DNA from: Xylanibacter ruminicola
GTDB lineage: Bacteria; Bacteroidota; Bacteroidia; Bacteroidales; Bacteroidaceae
NCBI RefSeq assembly: GCF_900107775.1
Contig: NZ_FNRF01000004.1
Span: forward strand, 310,001 to 374,000
DNA length: 64,000 bases
Direction of reading: 5' to 3'
Shown here: in pieces, positions 53,120-63,201 of the stretch
Position numbering within the stretch: position 1 is the first letter of the stretch
How the letters are laid out: each line of letters begins with the position of its first letter
Position numbers and translations under genes: made by a program
The notes under the pieces: model-generated
What the model saw: only the letters and a program-made list of their open reading frames with translations
Database searches by the model: none
What the model was told of the DNA's origin: nothing

Positions 53120-55840
53120 TTACTCTTCAACAGCGGCCTGAGCGGCGGCGAGGCGGGCGATGGGCACGCGGAATGGAGAGCAGCTAGCGTAGTTCATGCC
53201 AATCTTAGCGCAGAACTTAACTGAGCTGGGCTCACCACCATGCTCACCACAGATACCGCAACGCAGGTCAGGACGAACCTCACGACCCTCCTTAACGGCG
53301 AACTTGATGAGACGGCCTACACCCTCCTGGTCGAGTACCTGGAATGGGTCAACCTTCAGGATCTTCTTGTCGAGGTATACAGGCAGGAACGATGCGATAT
53401 CGTCGCGGCTGTAACCGAAGGTCATCTGAGTCAGGTCGTTAGTACCGAATGAGAAGTACTGAGCCTCTGAAGCGATCAGATCAGCTGTCAGGGCAGCACG
53501 TGGAATCTCAATCATTGTACCAATCTCGAACTCAACCTCGATACCATACTCAGCAAATACCTCCTTAGCGGCATACTGGATAACCTCCTTCTGCTGCTTG
53601 AGCTCGTTGATAGTACCAATCAGAGGAACCATGATCTCAGGCATTGGGTTCTTACCCTCCTTCTTCAGCTCACAAGCTGCAGAGAGGATAGCCTTGGTCT
53701 GCATAGCGGTAATCTCAGGGAATGTGATACCCAGACGGCAACCACGGTGACCCAGCATTGGGTTGTTCTCAGCAAGTGAGTCAACACGGCGCTGGATTTC
53801 CTCCAAGCTTACGCCCATCTCCTTAGCCATGGTCTGCTGACCAGCCAGATCGTGGGGAACGAACTCGTGGAGAGGGGGATCGAGCAGACGGATGTTAACT
53901 GGCAGACCGTCCATAGCCTCGAGGATACCCTTGAAGTCGGCCTTCTGATAAGGCAGCAGCTTAGCAAGAGCCTTCTCACGTCCGGCAACGCTGTCGGCCA
54001 GAATCATCTCACGCATAGCAACAATCTTCTGGTCCTCGAAGAACATGTGCTCAGTACGTGTAAGACCGATACCCTTAGCACCGAAAGCGCGAGCTACCTG
54101 TGCATCGTGTGGAGTATCAGCATTGGTACGAACCTGCAGCTTGGTGTACTTGTCGCAGAGGTCCATCAGCTCCTTGAAGTCGCCAGAGAGCTCGGCAGCC
54201 TTTGTTGGAACCTCGCCAGCATATACCTGACCAGTTGTACCGTTCAGAGAGATGAAGTCGCCCTCCTTATATGTTACACCGTCGATCTCAACAGTCTTAT
54301 CCTTATAGCTTACATTCAGAGCACCTACACCCGATACGCAGCACTTACCCATACCACGAGCCACAACGGCAGCGTGAGAGGTCATACCACCACGAGCGGT
54401 CAGGATACCCTCGGCAGCAGCCATACCAGCCAGATCCTCAGGTGAGGTCTCGATACGTACGAGTACTACCTTATGTCCATTCTCGTGCCACTCCTTAGCG
54501 TCGTCAGCGTGGAATACAATCTGACCGCAAGCAGCACCTGGCGAAGCGGGCAGACCCTGAGCAATTACCTTAGCGGCAGCCAGAGCCTTCTTATCGAATA
54601 CGGGGTGCAACAGCTCGTCGAGCTTCTGAGGCTCGCAGCGCTGGATGGCAGTCTTCTCGTCAATCATACCCTCGTGAAGCAGGTCGATAGCAATCTTAAC
54701 CATAGCAGCACCAGTACGCTTACCATTACGTGTCTGCAGGAACCAGAGCTTGCCCTCCTGTACGGTGAACTCCATATCCTGCATATCGTGATAGTGGTGC
54801 TCCAGCTTGTCCTGGATACCATTCAGCTCAGCATAGATCTCAGGCATAGCCTCCTCCATCGAAGGATACTTGGCTACGCGCTCCTCCTCAGAGATACCAG
54901 CGCGCTCAGCCCAGCGCTGAGAACCAATCTTGGTAATCTGCTGTGGTGTGCGGATACCGGCAACCACGTCCTCACCCTGAGCGTTAACCAGATACTCACC
55001 GTTGAACAGGTTTTCACCGTTAGCAGCATCGCGGCTGAAGCATACACCAGTAGCTGATGTGTCGCCCATGTTACCGAATACCATGGCCATTACTGATACG
55101 GCTGTACCCCACTCGTCGGGGATTCCCTCCATCTTACGATACAGGATAGCGCGCTCGTTCATCCATGAACGGAACACAGCGCAGATAGCACCCCAAAGCT
55201 GCTCGATAGGATCGTTGGGGAAGTCCTTACCTGTGCGCTCCTTGATGGCAGCCTTGAACAGCTGAACCAGCTTCTTCAGGTCCTCAACAGAGAGGTCCTT
55301 ATCCAGAACAACACCGCTCTCCTTCTTAACCTTCTCGATAATCTCCTCGAATGGATCGATATCAGTTTTATTTACGGGCTTCATCTCGAGTACAACATCG
55401 CCGTACATCTGTACGAAACGACGATAAGAGTCGTACACGAAGTGAGGATTATTTGTCTTCTTAGCCATACCCTCGGCAACCTCGTCGTTCAAACCAAGGT
55501 TCAGGATGGTGTCCATCATACCAGGCATTGAGGCGCGGGCACCAGAACGAACAGATACCAACAGAGGATTCTGGGCATCGCCGAACTTACAGTTCATCAA
55601 ATTTTCAATGTGCTTCACGGCAGCCATCACGTCATCGTTCAGCAATTCCATAATCTTCTGCTGACCAACCTGATAGTACTCATTACAACAATCTGTGGTG
55701 ATTGTGAAACCTGGAGGAACAGGCACACCAATGTGGTTCATTTCAGCAAGGTTAGCACCCTTACCGCCAAGCTCCTCACGCATCTTTGCGTTTCCTTCGG
55801 CCTTTCCATTACCGAAGAGGTAAACTCTTTTCTGACTCAT
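53120..55840 (-). CDS. ppdK: Pyruvate, phosphate dikinase
   Basis: 906 residues. Interconverts PEP and pyruvate with ATP and phosphate; common in anaerobes for glycolysis or gluconeogenesis. The ATP-grasp half (GKGANLAEM, SVRSGARASMPGMMDTILNL), the phospho-histidine motif TARGGMTSHAAVVARGMGKC and the PEP-binding barrel with CGICGEHGGEP are intact. Codon use is biased as in highly expressed genes. TATCTTTG on the minus strand at 55891-55898. Confidence 0.98.
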   Translation of the reverse strand: MSQKRVYLFGNGKAEGNAKMREELGGKGANLAEMNHIGVPVPPGFTITTDCCNEYYQVGQQKIMELLNDDVMAAVKHIENLMNCKFGDAQNPLLVSVRSGARASMPGMMDTILNLGLNDEVAEGMAKKTNNPHFVYDSYRRFVQMYGDVVLEMKPVNKTDIDPFEEIIEKVKKESGVVLDKDLSVEDLKKLVQLFKAAIKERTGKDFPNDPIEQLWGAICAVFRSWMNERAILYRKMEGIPDEWGTAVSVMAMVFGNMGDTSATGVCFSRDAANGENLFNGEYLVNAQGEDVVAGIRTPQQITKIGSQRWAERAGISEEERVAKYPSMEEAMPEIYAELNGIQDKLEHHYHDMQDMEFTVQEGKLWFLQTRNGKRTGAAMVKIAIDLLHEGMIDEKTAIQRCEPQKLDELLHPVFDKKALAAAKVIAQGLPASPGAACGQIVFHADDAKEWHENGHKVVLVRIETSPEDLAGMAAAEGILTARGGMTSHAAVVARGMGKCCVSGVGALNVSYKDKTVEIDGVTYKEGDFISLNGTTGQVYAGEVPTKAAELSGDFKELMDLCDKYTKLQVRTNADTPHDAQVARAFGAKGIGLTRTEHMFFEDQKIVAMREMILADSVAGREKALAKLLPYQKADFKGILEAMDGLPVNIRLLDPPLHEFVPHDLAGQQTMAKEMGVSLEEIQRRVDSLAENNPMLGHRGCRLGITFPEITAMQTKAILSAACELKKEGKNPMPEIMVPLIGTINELKQQKEVIQYAAKEVFAEYGIEVEFEIGTMIEIPRAALTADLIASEAQYFSFGTNDLTQMTFGYSRDDIASFLPVYLDKKILKVDPFQVLDQEGVGRLIKFAVKEGREVRPDLRCGICGEHGGEPSSVKFCAKIGMNYASCSPFRVPIARLAAAQAAVEE

Positions 55841-55990
55841 ACGTAATATTTATTATTTGTTGATGATAAATTATTTTTGATTAGATTCTGCAAAGATATT
55901 AAAATTCCATCACATACACAAGAAAAAATGGCAAAAATTGCAAACTCCACCTTACATTTTTGTTTTTTTAGCCTATAACGCATGAATAAA

Positions 55991-56022
55991 TTTGGTTTTT
56001 CGCTCGATTTACACTACCTTTG
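55991..56022 (+). promoter_or_regulatory. Promoter of rlmD
   Basis: TTTG at 55991-55994, 20 bp, TACCTTTG at 56015-56022; the ATG is 20 bp further. Confidence 0.8.
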
Positions 56023-56042
56023 CACCCGAAAAAGAGAATAAT

Positions 56043-57494
56043 ATGGCAAGAAACAAGAAACCATTACCGCTCCTTGAGGGCGTGGTGATTGAAGCTGTGG
56101 CTGCCGAAGGCAAGTGTTTGTTCCACTGGAACGATCTGGTGGTATTTGTGCCTTTCTGTGTGCCTGGCGACGTGTGCGATGTACAGATTCGCCGCAAAAA
56201 ACACTCCTTTGCCGAGGGCGAGGTTGTTAGATTTATAGAATTAAGTAAGGTACGCGCGACCCCCTTCTGCGCCCACTTCGGTGTGTGCGGCGGTTGTAAA
56301 TGGCAGAACCTGCCTTACGAAGAGCAGCTTAAGTTTAAGCAGCAGCAGGTGTACGACCAGCTGCACCGCATAGGCAAGATAGAGTTGCCCGAGTTTATGC
56401 CTATCTTAGGTAGCGTTCACACTCAGGAGTATCGCAACAAACTCGATTTCGGATGCGCCAACAAGCGCTATCTCACCAAGGAACAGATTCAGACACTGCC
56501 TAATGACGAGTCTCAGAGTCTGAAGGATGTGCCTGCTATCGGATTCCATATCACAGGTGCTTTCGATAAGATTCTGCCTATCGAGAAATGCTGGCTGATG
56601 GACAACCTGCAGAACGAGATCCGTAACGAGGCACGCGACTATGCGATGGCCAACGGCTTATCATTCTTCGACCTGCGTGCACAGGTAGGACTGCTGCGCG
56701 ATATCATCATCCGCAACTCGGCCAGTGGCGAGTGGATGGTTATCTTCCAGTTCCACTACGACCGCACATCGGCCGAAACTCTCGCCCAGAGCGAGGAACA
56801 GGCCAAGGCTCTGCTGCAGCATATCGCCGACAAGTTCCCACAGATTACCTCGCTGATGTATCTCGACAATCAGAAGTGCAACGATACCATCGGCGACCAG
56901 GAGATATTGGTATTCAAGGGTATCGACCACATCTACGAGTTGATGGAGGATCTGAAGTTCAAGGTTGGTCCCAAGAGTTTCTACCAGACCAATACCGAAC
57001 AGGCCTACCACCTGTACTCGGTAGCCCGCAATTTTGCCGGTCTTACCGGTAACGAACTGGTTTATGATCTCTATACCGGCACAGGCACCATTGCCAACTT
57101 TGTAGCCAAGAAGGCACGCAAGGTAATCGGTATCGAGTATGTGCCCGAAGCTATCGAGGATGCTAAGATCAACTCTGAAGTAAACAAGATTGGCAACACC
57201 CTGTTCTATGCAGGCGACATGAAGGATATTCTGACCGAAGAATTCATTGCCGAACACGGACGTCCGGATGTGATTATTACCGACCCGCCACGTGCCGGTA
57301 TGCATCCCGATGTGGTTAAAACCATTCTCGGAGCGGCCCCCAAGCGCATTGTCTACGTAAGTTGCAACCCTGCCACTCAGGCTCGTGATCTGCACGATCT
57401 CGACGTAGATTATCGCGTGGCAGCTGTTCAACCCGTTGATATGTTCCCCCACACACCACACGTTGAGAACGTGGTGCTGCTGGAGCGTAGATAA
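56043..57494 (+). CDS. rlmD: 23S rRNA (uracil-5-)-methyltransferase, RlmD/RumA type
   Basis: 483 residues. TRAM domain at the start (LLEGVVIEAVAAEGKCLFHW), iron-sulfur cluster motif CAHFGVCGGCKWQNL, SAM-binding LVYDLYTGTGTIANFVAKKA, and the catalytic SCNPATQARD with Cys. The ATG at 56043 is chosen because the promoter lies across the longer frame. Confidence 0.93.
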   Translation: MARNKKPLPLLEGVVIEAVAAEGKCLFHWNDLVVFVPFCVPGDVCDVQIRRKKHSFAEGEVVRFIELSKVRATPFCAHFGVCGGCKWQNLPYEEQLKFKQQQVYDQLHRIGKIELPEFMPILGSVHTQEYRNKLDFGCANKRYLTKEQIQTLPNDESQSLKDVPAIGFHITGAFDKILPIEKCWLMDNLQNEIRNEARDYAMANGLSFFDLRAQVGLLRDIIIRNSASGEWMVIFQFHYDRTSAETLAQSEEQAKALLQHIADKFPQITSLMYLDNQKCNDTIGDQEILVFKGIDHIYELMEDLKFKVGPKSFYQTNTEQAYHLYSVARNFAGLTGNELVYDLYTGTGTIANFVAKKARKVIGIEYVPEAIEDAKINSEVNKIGNTLFYAGDMKDILTEEFIAEHGRPDVIITDPPRAGMHPDVVKTILGAAPKRIVYVSCNPATQARDLHDLDVDYRVAAVQPVDMFPHTPHVENVVLLERR

Positions 57495-57500
57495 TAAAAT

Positions 57501-57550
57501 TTGGGGCAAATACTTGGAAGTTTCAATATTTTTTCATATATTTGCCCCAA
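57501..57550. promoter_or_regulatory. 12 bp inverted repeat overlapping the porin promoter
   Basis: TTGGGGCAAATA (57501-57512) and TATTTGCCCCAA (57539-57550) are perfect inverted arms. The right arm covers most of the -7 element TATATTTG (57537-57544) and the start region; the -33-like TTG is at 57514-57516. Possible operator for the porin gene, or terminator of rlmD. Confidence 0.6.
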
Positions 57551-57610
57551 GTTTAACTAAAAACATTTTTAACGAGCAACTACATTACTAATTTTTAAAC
57601 TCATATTACA

Positions 57611-58744
57611 ATGAAAAAGGTATTTTGGATGATGGCGCTTATGGCATCGATGGCAATCAATGCCAACGCAGAGACTCTGCCCGAAGTAGAGGAGATAGAG
57701 TCATCACAGGAGAAGGCTACCGTCGAGGTTCCTGCCTGGGTAAAGAACATCAAATTCAGTGGCTACGGCATGCTGCAATATCAAGGACAAGATCGAGAGG
57801 ATAATCATTCTAACACTTTCAATCTGCGTCTGGCTCGTTTCATTCTGGATGGTAAGATTGGCGACTTCGACTGGCGCGCCCAAATTCAGGGAACCAACCT
57901 GAAGGGTCCAGCCGAGCCTACAGTACAGTTGGTTGACCTTTATGCTGAATGGCGTAAATACCCAGAGTTCAAGGTTCGTGCAGGTCAGTTCAAGCGTGCC
58001 TTCACTTACGAGAACCCCACCAACCCCATCACTCAGGGCTGGCGCGCCTATGCTGATGTAATCAACAATCTGTCAGGTTTCGGCGATCGTACTGGTGAGA
58101 AATCTTCAGGTGGTCGTGATATCGGTATTCAGGTTTCAGGTGACTTGTTCCCCAATGCCAATGGTCGCCGTGTGTTCCACTATCAGGTAGGTGTTTATAA
58201 CGGCGAGGGTATAAACCAGAAAGATAAGGACAATAAGAAGGATATTATTGGCGGTGTATGGGTTATGCCTATTAAGGGACTTCGCATTGGTGCTTTTGGT
58301 TGGACTGGTACTCGTGGCGAGTTGGCAACAACCTATATAGATGCTAAAGGAGTAAAGCAGAACGTAACTATTATGAGCGCTCGTAAAAACCGTTATGCCC
58401 TTTCTGCTGAATACAGCACTGGTGAATACATGTTCCGCTCTGAGTATCTGCACTCACAGGGTTACGGTTCAAACCTCGACGATGGCGACAAGGCTGATGG
58501 TTGGTACGTATTCGGTATCGTACCTCTTATCAAAGGTAAATTGCACGGCAAGGCTCGTTATCAGACCTATCGCGTAGCCAAGGAGTGGAGCTCAGCCAAG
58601 ACATCATATGAGTGCGGTTTGAACTATTATTTCACAAAGAACCTCGAACTCCACGCCGAATATGCTCGCATCAACGATAAGAGCTTAGCTACACCAAAGC
58701 ACAGTTACAACATGGTTACCTGCGAGCTCGACTTCAGATTCTGA
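57611..58744 (+). CDS. Porin O/P-family outer-membrane protein
   Basis: 377 residues. Cleavable signal (MAINANAETLP), then beta-strand repeats such as GYGMLQYQGQDRED, LARFILDGKIGDFDWRAQIQ and VRAGQFKRAFTYENPTN, ending in Phe (DFRF) as outer-membrane barrels do. Phosphate-selective porin family by pattern; substrate not certain. The 3' end overlaps the flippase gene by 40 bp. Confidence 0.9.
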   Translation: MKKVFWMMALMASMAINANAETLPEVEEIESSQEKATVEVPAWVKNIKFSGYGMLQYQGQDREDNHSNTFNLRLARFILDGKIGDFDWRAQIQGTNLKGPAEPTVQLVDLYAEWRKYPEFKVRAGQFKRAFTYENPTNPITQGWRAYADVINNLSGFGDRTGEKSSGGRDIGIQVSGDLFPNANGRRVFHYQVGVYNGEGINQKDKDNKKDIIGGVWVMPIKGLRIGAFGWTGTRGELATTYIDAKGVKQNVTIMSARKNRYALSAEYSTGEYMFRSEYLHSQGYGSNLDDGDKADGWYVFGIVPLIKGKLHGKARYQTYRVAKEWSSAKTSYECGLNYYFTKNLELHAEYARINDKSLATPKHSYNMVTCELDFRF

Positions 58745-60162
58745 AACGCATAAAGCGCACTCGCCGCGATAGCCACCAATTCTACTACCCAGTAGACGAT
58801 GCCATCCAGAAAGATGGTGCAGGCATAGGCGAGGAATCCGAACAAAAGCAATACGATTGCATATCGATATACGGCTGCCGACATACGGTAGCCGTATTTT
58901 TTATAGGCATAACCATTAATCATCAGGCACTCGAACACATGCGCCAGCGTGATGGCGATACCAGTACCCAGCAAGCCCCAATATTGATAGCCAAGCACTA
59001 TCAACAGCACAAACACCACAAAATAAGCAGTCTCCAGCATCAGGTAGGTCATCGAATAGCCACGAGCCAATGTGATGTAAGCCACAGGCATCGTCAGCAC
59101 CTTGAAAAACATGGCCAAGGCAGCCACCTGCGCCATAGGCACCACGGGCACAAACTCGCTGGTGAAAAGATACGGAATAAGTATCGGCAACAAAGCAATG
59201 AGGGCTGTAAGCATAGGGGCTACGATTAGCAGCGACACCTCCATCTGTCGATTCACCGTCAGGTTGGTTGCTGCCACATCATGGTTAACAGCCGAGAGGC
59301 GCGGATAATAATCGGTATCCATAGCCGAGAACACCATACCGGCATAGGTAATGGTAAGCATATAGCCGGCATTATACAAGCCCAGCACCTCCAGATTGCC
59401 CACCACATTCAGATACGAGCGCACAAACATCTCGGCCCCGCTCCCCACAATGCCAGCCAACGTAAACGCCACACCCAGACGAACCATCTCCATACCCTCG
59501 CCCAGAATGCCTCGCGTACCTCGAAGCTGCAATGGGAAGATGCGCCACGAAAACCATAACGTGGCACTCATGGTAGCAAATGCCATCAGCACTATCACCG
59601 GTACGATACCAGCCTGGCCAAACATATAATAGATGGGGATGGCGATGGCTAACGACGCCAAGGCGGCCACAATCTGTACCAGAGCCAAGGCCCCCAGCTT
59701 ACGCACACCTTTCAGGATAGCCGTTTCGCCACCCGTAACAGCCAGCATACCAATGGCAGGTGCTAACAGTACAAAGTGCAAGGTGTGATTGCCCCACGAG
59801 AAGGTGGCATTACTGAAAAACGGACCTAAAACCACGCATACCAGCATGCCCAGCAAAGCGGTAAGCAAGCACCAGCCACGCACCACTTTCACATAGTGGG
59901 CAGTACGCTCGGTATCGCCGGCATCGTAGTATTCCGATATATGGCGCACCGCACTCATGGCAATACCAAAGTTGGTGGCCTGCGATATCAGCTGCACCGT
60001 GGTATTAAAGAGCGACACCAAGCCCATGCCACCAGGCCCAAGCAGCATGGCCACGAACTTATTGCGCACAAGACCTATCAACACATTCAGGCCTTGCACC
60101 CCGCCAAATACACCCGTGTATTTCAGCACGTGACTATAACTCTCGTCGCGCTCTTCGTTCAT
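58705..60162 (-). CDS. wzx: Wzx-type O-antigen/polysaccharide flippase
   Basis: 485 residues with ~12-14 hydrophobic helices; MOP-superfamily pattern (VRNKFVAMLLGPGGMGLVSL near the N-terminus). Translocates lipid-linked sugar repeat units across the inner membrane. It is divergent from the glycosyltransferase run, with a consensus promoter (TTTG at 60210-60213, TACTTTTG at 60182-60189). Confidence 0.92.
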   Translation of the reverse strand: MNEERDESYSHVLKYTGVFGGVQGLNVLIGLVRNKFVAMLLGPGGMGLVSLFNTTVQLISQATNFGIAMSAVRHISEYYDAGDTERTAHYVKVVRGWCLLTALLGMLVCVVLGPFFSNATFSWGNHTLHFVLLAPAIGMLAVTGGETAILKGVRKLGALALVQIVAALASLAIAIPIYYMFGQAGIVPVIVLMAFATMSATLWFSWRIFPLQLRGTRGILGEGMEMVRLGVAFTLAGIVGSGAEMFVRSYLNVVGNLEVLGLYNAGYMLTITYAGMVFSAMDTDYYPRLSAVNHDVAATNLTVNRQMEVSLLIVAPMLTALIALLPILIPYLFTSEFVPVVPMAQVAALAMFFKVLTMPVAYITLARGYSMTYLMLETAYFVVFVLLIVLGYQYWGLLGTGIAITLAHVFECLMINGYAYKKYGYRMSAAVYRYAIVLLLFGFLAYACTIFLDGIVYWVVELVAIAASALYAFQNLKSSSQVTML

Positions 60163-60181
60163 AATTCCTTAAAAACAAACG

Positions 60182-60213
60182 CAAAAGTAAGCAAATTATT
60201 ACGATTATCCAAA
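60182..60213 (-). promoter_or_regulatory. Promoter of the flippase gene
   Basis: Minus strand TTTG (60210-60213), 20 bp, TACTTTTG (60182-60189); it lies back to back with the -7 element TAACTTTG (60222-60229) of the plus-strand glycosyltransferase gene. Confidence 0.75.
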
Positions 60214-60234
60214 TAAATTTGTAACTTTGTGCCC

Positions 60235-61110
60235 ATGAAACTGAGTATCATCATCCCTGTTTATCGCACAGAAGCCACGCTCCACAAATGTGTTGAGAGC
60301 GTGCTTAACCAGAATCTCGACGATTTTGAGGTGATACTCGTTGACGACGGATCGCCCGACAACAGCCCGCAGATATGCGACGACTGGGCAGCGAAAGATG
60401 CACATATCCGGGTTATCCACAAGCCGAACGGAGGCTTGAGCAATGCACGTAATGCAGGGTTGGATAAGGCCCAGGGTGATTATATCACCTTTGTAGATTC
60501 TGATGATTACATCGCAGCCAACACCTATGCCCCTTTACTTCAGTATATGGAGGATGCCGACCTGTTGGAATACTCTATTGCCAACCGCCTGTCGCTCCCC
60601 GACTGCATTTATACAGATGCTCAGAAATACTGGCTCCAAGGTCAAGCCTATCGTCACACCTACGCTTGTAACAAAATCTATAAGAAATCGCTTTTCTGCA
60701 ATATAAGATATCCTGAAGATAAGGTATTCGAGGATGTTTACACGCTCCCCCATCTGCTCGAGGCTGCAAAGACAATCAGAACCTGCAGCCAAGGATACTA
60801 TCACTATTGTTATAATCCGCAGAGCATTACAGCAAATGCCAATGGCAAACAATTGGAGATGCTATTGGATGCACACTTGAATAGCGGAATGCCAATAGAC
60901 GACAGCTACTACCTATACCTGCTGAATATCCAGATCGACGTATGGGAACGACTTGGAGGCGACATCAAACTACCTTTCAGGAACGTCCATCACCAAGCAT
61001 TCAGAGGTACCCAAAAGCTAAAAGCGATAACTAACAATATATTGGGAATAAAAATAATATGCATCATCAGCAAATTCATACATCAGTTCAGGCAGCCCAG
61101 CCGTTGGTAA
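60235..61110 (+). CDS. Glycosyltransferase family 2
   Basis: 291 residues. GT-A fold: LSIIIPVYRTEATLHKCVES, VILVDDGSPDNSPQICDDWA, GGLSNARNAGLDKAQGDYIT and the DxD motif FVDSDDYI. Adds a sugar to the surface-polysaccharide unit; donor unknown. Only five bases separate TAACTTTG from the ATG, so the message is probably leaderless. The end overlaps the next gene by 52 bp. Confidence 0.93.
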   Translation: MKLSIIIPVYRTEATLHKCVESVLNQNLDDFEVILVDDGSPDNSPQICDDWAAKDAHIRVIHKPNGGLSNARNAGLDKAQGDYITFVDSDDYIAANTYAPLLQYMEDADLLEYSIANRLSLPDCIYTDAQKYWLQGQAYRHTYACNKIYKKSLFCNIRYPEDKVFEDVYTLPHLLEAAKTIRTCSQGYYHYCYNPQSITANANGKQLEMLLDAHLNSGMPIDDSYYLYLLNIQIDVWERLGGDIKLPFRNVHHQAFRGTQKLKAITNNILGIKIICIISKFIHQFRQPSRW

Positions 61111-62060
61111 CCTTCATTGTTACCTATTACAATCTGCCAGTTCAGATGTTGTGCGAGTGTGTCGACAGCATCTTGGCATTATCGTTGTCTGAAAGCGAAC
61201 GTGAGATCATCATCATCGACGACGGCTCAGAAGTCAGTCCTATGAATGCACTGATGAAGTATGGCGACGATATCGTCTATATCCGCCAGCATCATCAAGG
61301 TGTAAGTGTGGCCCGTAACACAGCCCTGCATATGGCTAAAGGAGCGTTTATCCAGATTGTTGATGGCGACGATGTTCTGATAAAAGAGCCCTATGAGCAA
61401 TGTTTAGATATTGCCAGGAGCCATCCCGACGCAGAAATCATCGTGTTCGACTTCAGCACCACGCCCACTATGGCCACTGTTTCCAAAGATGATGTCAAGC
61501 TGCTTTCGGGAGTCGCCTATCTTAGCAACCACAACATTCAAGGTTCCATCTGGTGTAAGCTTTTCCGACAATCGGTACGAAGTCAGTTAGAGTTTACGCC
61601 TGGCATCTGTTATGGCGAAGACGAGGAATTCACTCCCCAGTTGATATTAAGGGCCGAGGTGGTTTATCTCACACCTTACAAGGCTTACTACTACCGCCAG
61701 CATAAGGATTCTGCCATCCAGCAACACGACGAGAGCAGCAAGGAAAAGCGTCTGAACGATAATCTTCAAGTAATACGTCATCTGCAGTTGCTGGCCGACC
61801 GCATGCCTTACAACGATCGTCTTGCCATGAATCGCCGTGTGGCCCAACTCACGATGGATTATATCTATAACGTCATCATGTTATACCATTCACCAAAGGT
61901 ACTCAACACTACTGTCAATACCCTGCGCCAATACGGGCTCTTCCCCTTACCCGATCACGACTACACCACCAAATACACTTGGTTCCGCAGGATCACCAGC
62001 ACCAGTATTGGGCGCACTTTGCTATTGCACACCCTGCCTTTAATCAATAAAGAACGATGA
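61059..62060 (+). CDS. Glycosyltransferase family 2
   Basis: 333 residues. VTFIVTYYNLPVQMLCECVD, IIIIDDGSEVSPMNALMKYG, QGVSVARNTALHMAKGAFIQ and DGDDVL follow GT2 enzymes; a C-terminal helical region follows. Starts inside the preceding gene (52 bp overlap) and ends in an ATGA overlap with the next. Confidence 0.92.
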   Translation: MHHQQIHTSVQAAQPLVTFIVTYYNLPVQMLCECVDSILALSLSESEREIIIIDDGSEVSPMNALMKYGDDIVYIRQHHQGVSVARNTALHMAKGAFIQIVDGDDVLIKEPYEQCLDIARSHPDAEIIVFDFSTTPTMATVSKDDVKLLSGVAYLSNHNIQGSIWCKLFRQSVRSQLEFTPGICYGEDEEFTPQLILRAEVVYLTPYKAYYYRQHKDSAIQQHDESSKEKRLNDNLQVIRHLQLLADRMPYNDRLAMNRRVAQLTMDYIYNVIMLYHSPKVLNTTVNTLRQYGLFPLPDHDYTTKYTWFRRITSTSIGRTLLLHTLPLINKER

Positions 62061-63148
62061 AGATACTACTGGTTGGCGAATATAGCAATGTTCACGCCAC
62101 GCTGGCCGAAGCACTGCGGCAGTTGGGGCATCAGGTCACCGTTATATCCAATGGCGACTTCTTCAAGGATTACCCGCGCGATATCGATGTGGCACGCAAA
62201 CCCGGCAAACTCGGAGGCATTCAGTTGATGCTAAAACTCTACGCCCTGCTCCCCCAATTGCAAGGCTACGATGTGGTGCAGCTCATCAACCCGATGTTCT
62301 TCGAACTGAAGGCCGAACGCCTCTTCTGGTTCTACCGCTATCTGCGCAAGCACAACAAGCGCCTGTTCCTTGGTGCCTTTGGTATGGATTATTATTGGGT
62401 TCACACATGTACATACGAAAAGCCGCTACGCTATAGCGACTTCAATATCGGCGACAAGGTGCGTACCGATGCCGAGGCCACTTACTATCAGCACGATTGG
62501 CTTGGCACATCCAAAGAGCGGCTCAACAAGATGATAGCCCAAGATTGCGACGGCATCATTGCTGGTCTCTACGAATATTGGGCCTGCTACCAGCCCCAGT
62601 TTGCCGATAAAACATGCTTCATCCCCTTCCCTATCCGCATGCCTGCGGAGAGTTGCACGGTCAGATGTGATACATCAAAAACCATCATCTTTATCGGCAT
62701 TAATCGCCAGCGCTCTGCCTATAAGGGCACCGACATCATGCTCCAGGCAGCCATCGATGTCACAACGAAACATCCCGATAAGATGAAGTTGGTAAAGGTA
62801 GAATCGGTTCCATTTGCACAATACCAGAAACTGATGGAAGGCAGCGATGCCATACTCGACCAGCTCTATGCTTACACCCCATCCATGAACCCCTTATTGG
62901 CCATGTCGAAGGGCATTATCTGCATTGGTGGTGGTGAGCCCGAGAACTACGGGATTATCAACGAAAACGAACTACGTCCTATCATCAACGTAGCCCCTAC
63001 TTACGATAGTGTTTTTCACGAGCTTGAAAAATTGGTACTTAACCCCGATCGCATTCCCGAACTGAAACGCCAAAGCGTGGAATACGTGCGTAAGCACCAC
63101 GATTACCTGAAAGTAGCCCGCCAATACCTTGATTTCTGGACAAAATAA
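62057..63148 (+). CDS. Glycosyltransferase, GT-B fold (GT4-like)
   Basis: 363 residues. KILLVGEYSNVHATLAEALR and LGHQVTVISNGDF mark the N-terminal Rossmann half; IIFIGINRQRSAYKGTDIML and LDQLYAYTPSMNPLLAMSKG mark the C-terminal half, though the classical E-x7-E motif of GT4 is weak (GGGEPENYGIINENELRPI). Last gene of the run, ended by a bidirectional terminator. Confidence 0.82.
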   Translation: MKILLVGEYSNVHATLAEALRQLGHQVTVISNGDFFKDYPRDIDVARKPGKLGGIQLMLKLYALLPQLQGYDVVQLINPMFFELKAERLFWFYRYLRKHNKRLFLGAFGMDYYWVHTCTYEKPLRYSDFNIGDKVRTDAEATYYQHDWLGTSKERLNKMIAQDCDGIIAGLYEYWACYQPQFADKTCFIPFPIRMPAESCTVRCDTSKTIIFIGINRQRSAYKGTDIMLQAAIDVTTKHPDKMKLVKVESVPFAQYQKLMEGSDAILDQLYAYTPSMNPLLAMSKGIICIGGGEPENYGIINENELRPIINVAPTYDSVFHELEKLVLNPDRIPELKRQSVEYVRKHHDYLKVARQYLDFWTK

Positions 63149-63151
63149 AAA

Positions 63152-63173
63152 AGCTCCACATTTCTGTGGAGCT
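63152..63173. terminator. Bidirectional intrinsic terminator
   Basis: AGCTCCACA and TGTGGAGCT form a 9 bp stem, with a T run on the plus strand and an A run on the other side, ending both the glycosyltransferase run and rpsP. Confidence 0.88.
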
Positions 63174-63201
63174 CATTTTTTGTCTTCTGCTATTATCAAG
63201 C

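Noticed and set aside
53120..55840. Several long plus-strand ORFs opposite the PPDK gene
   Set aside because: They are by-products of the biased codon use of a highly expressed gene; they have no promoter and no protein-like domain pattern.
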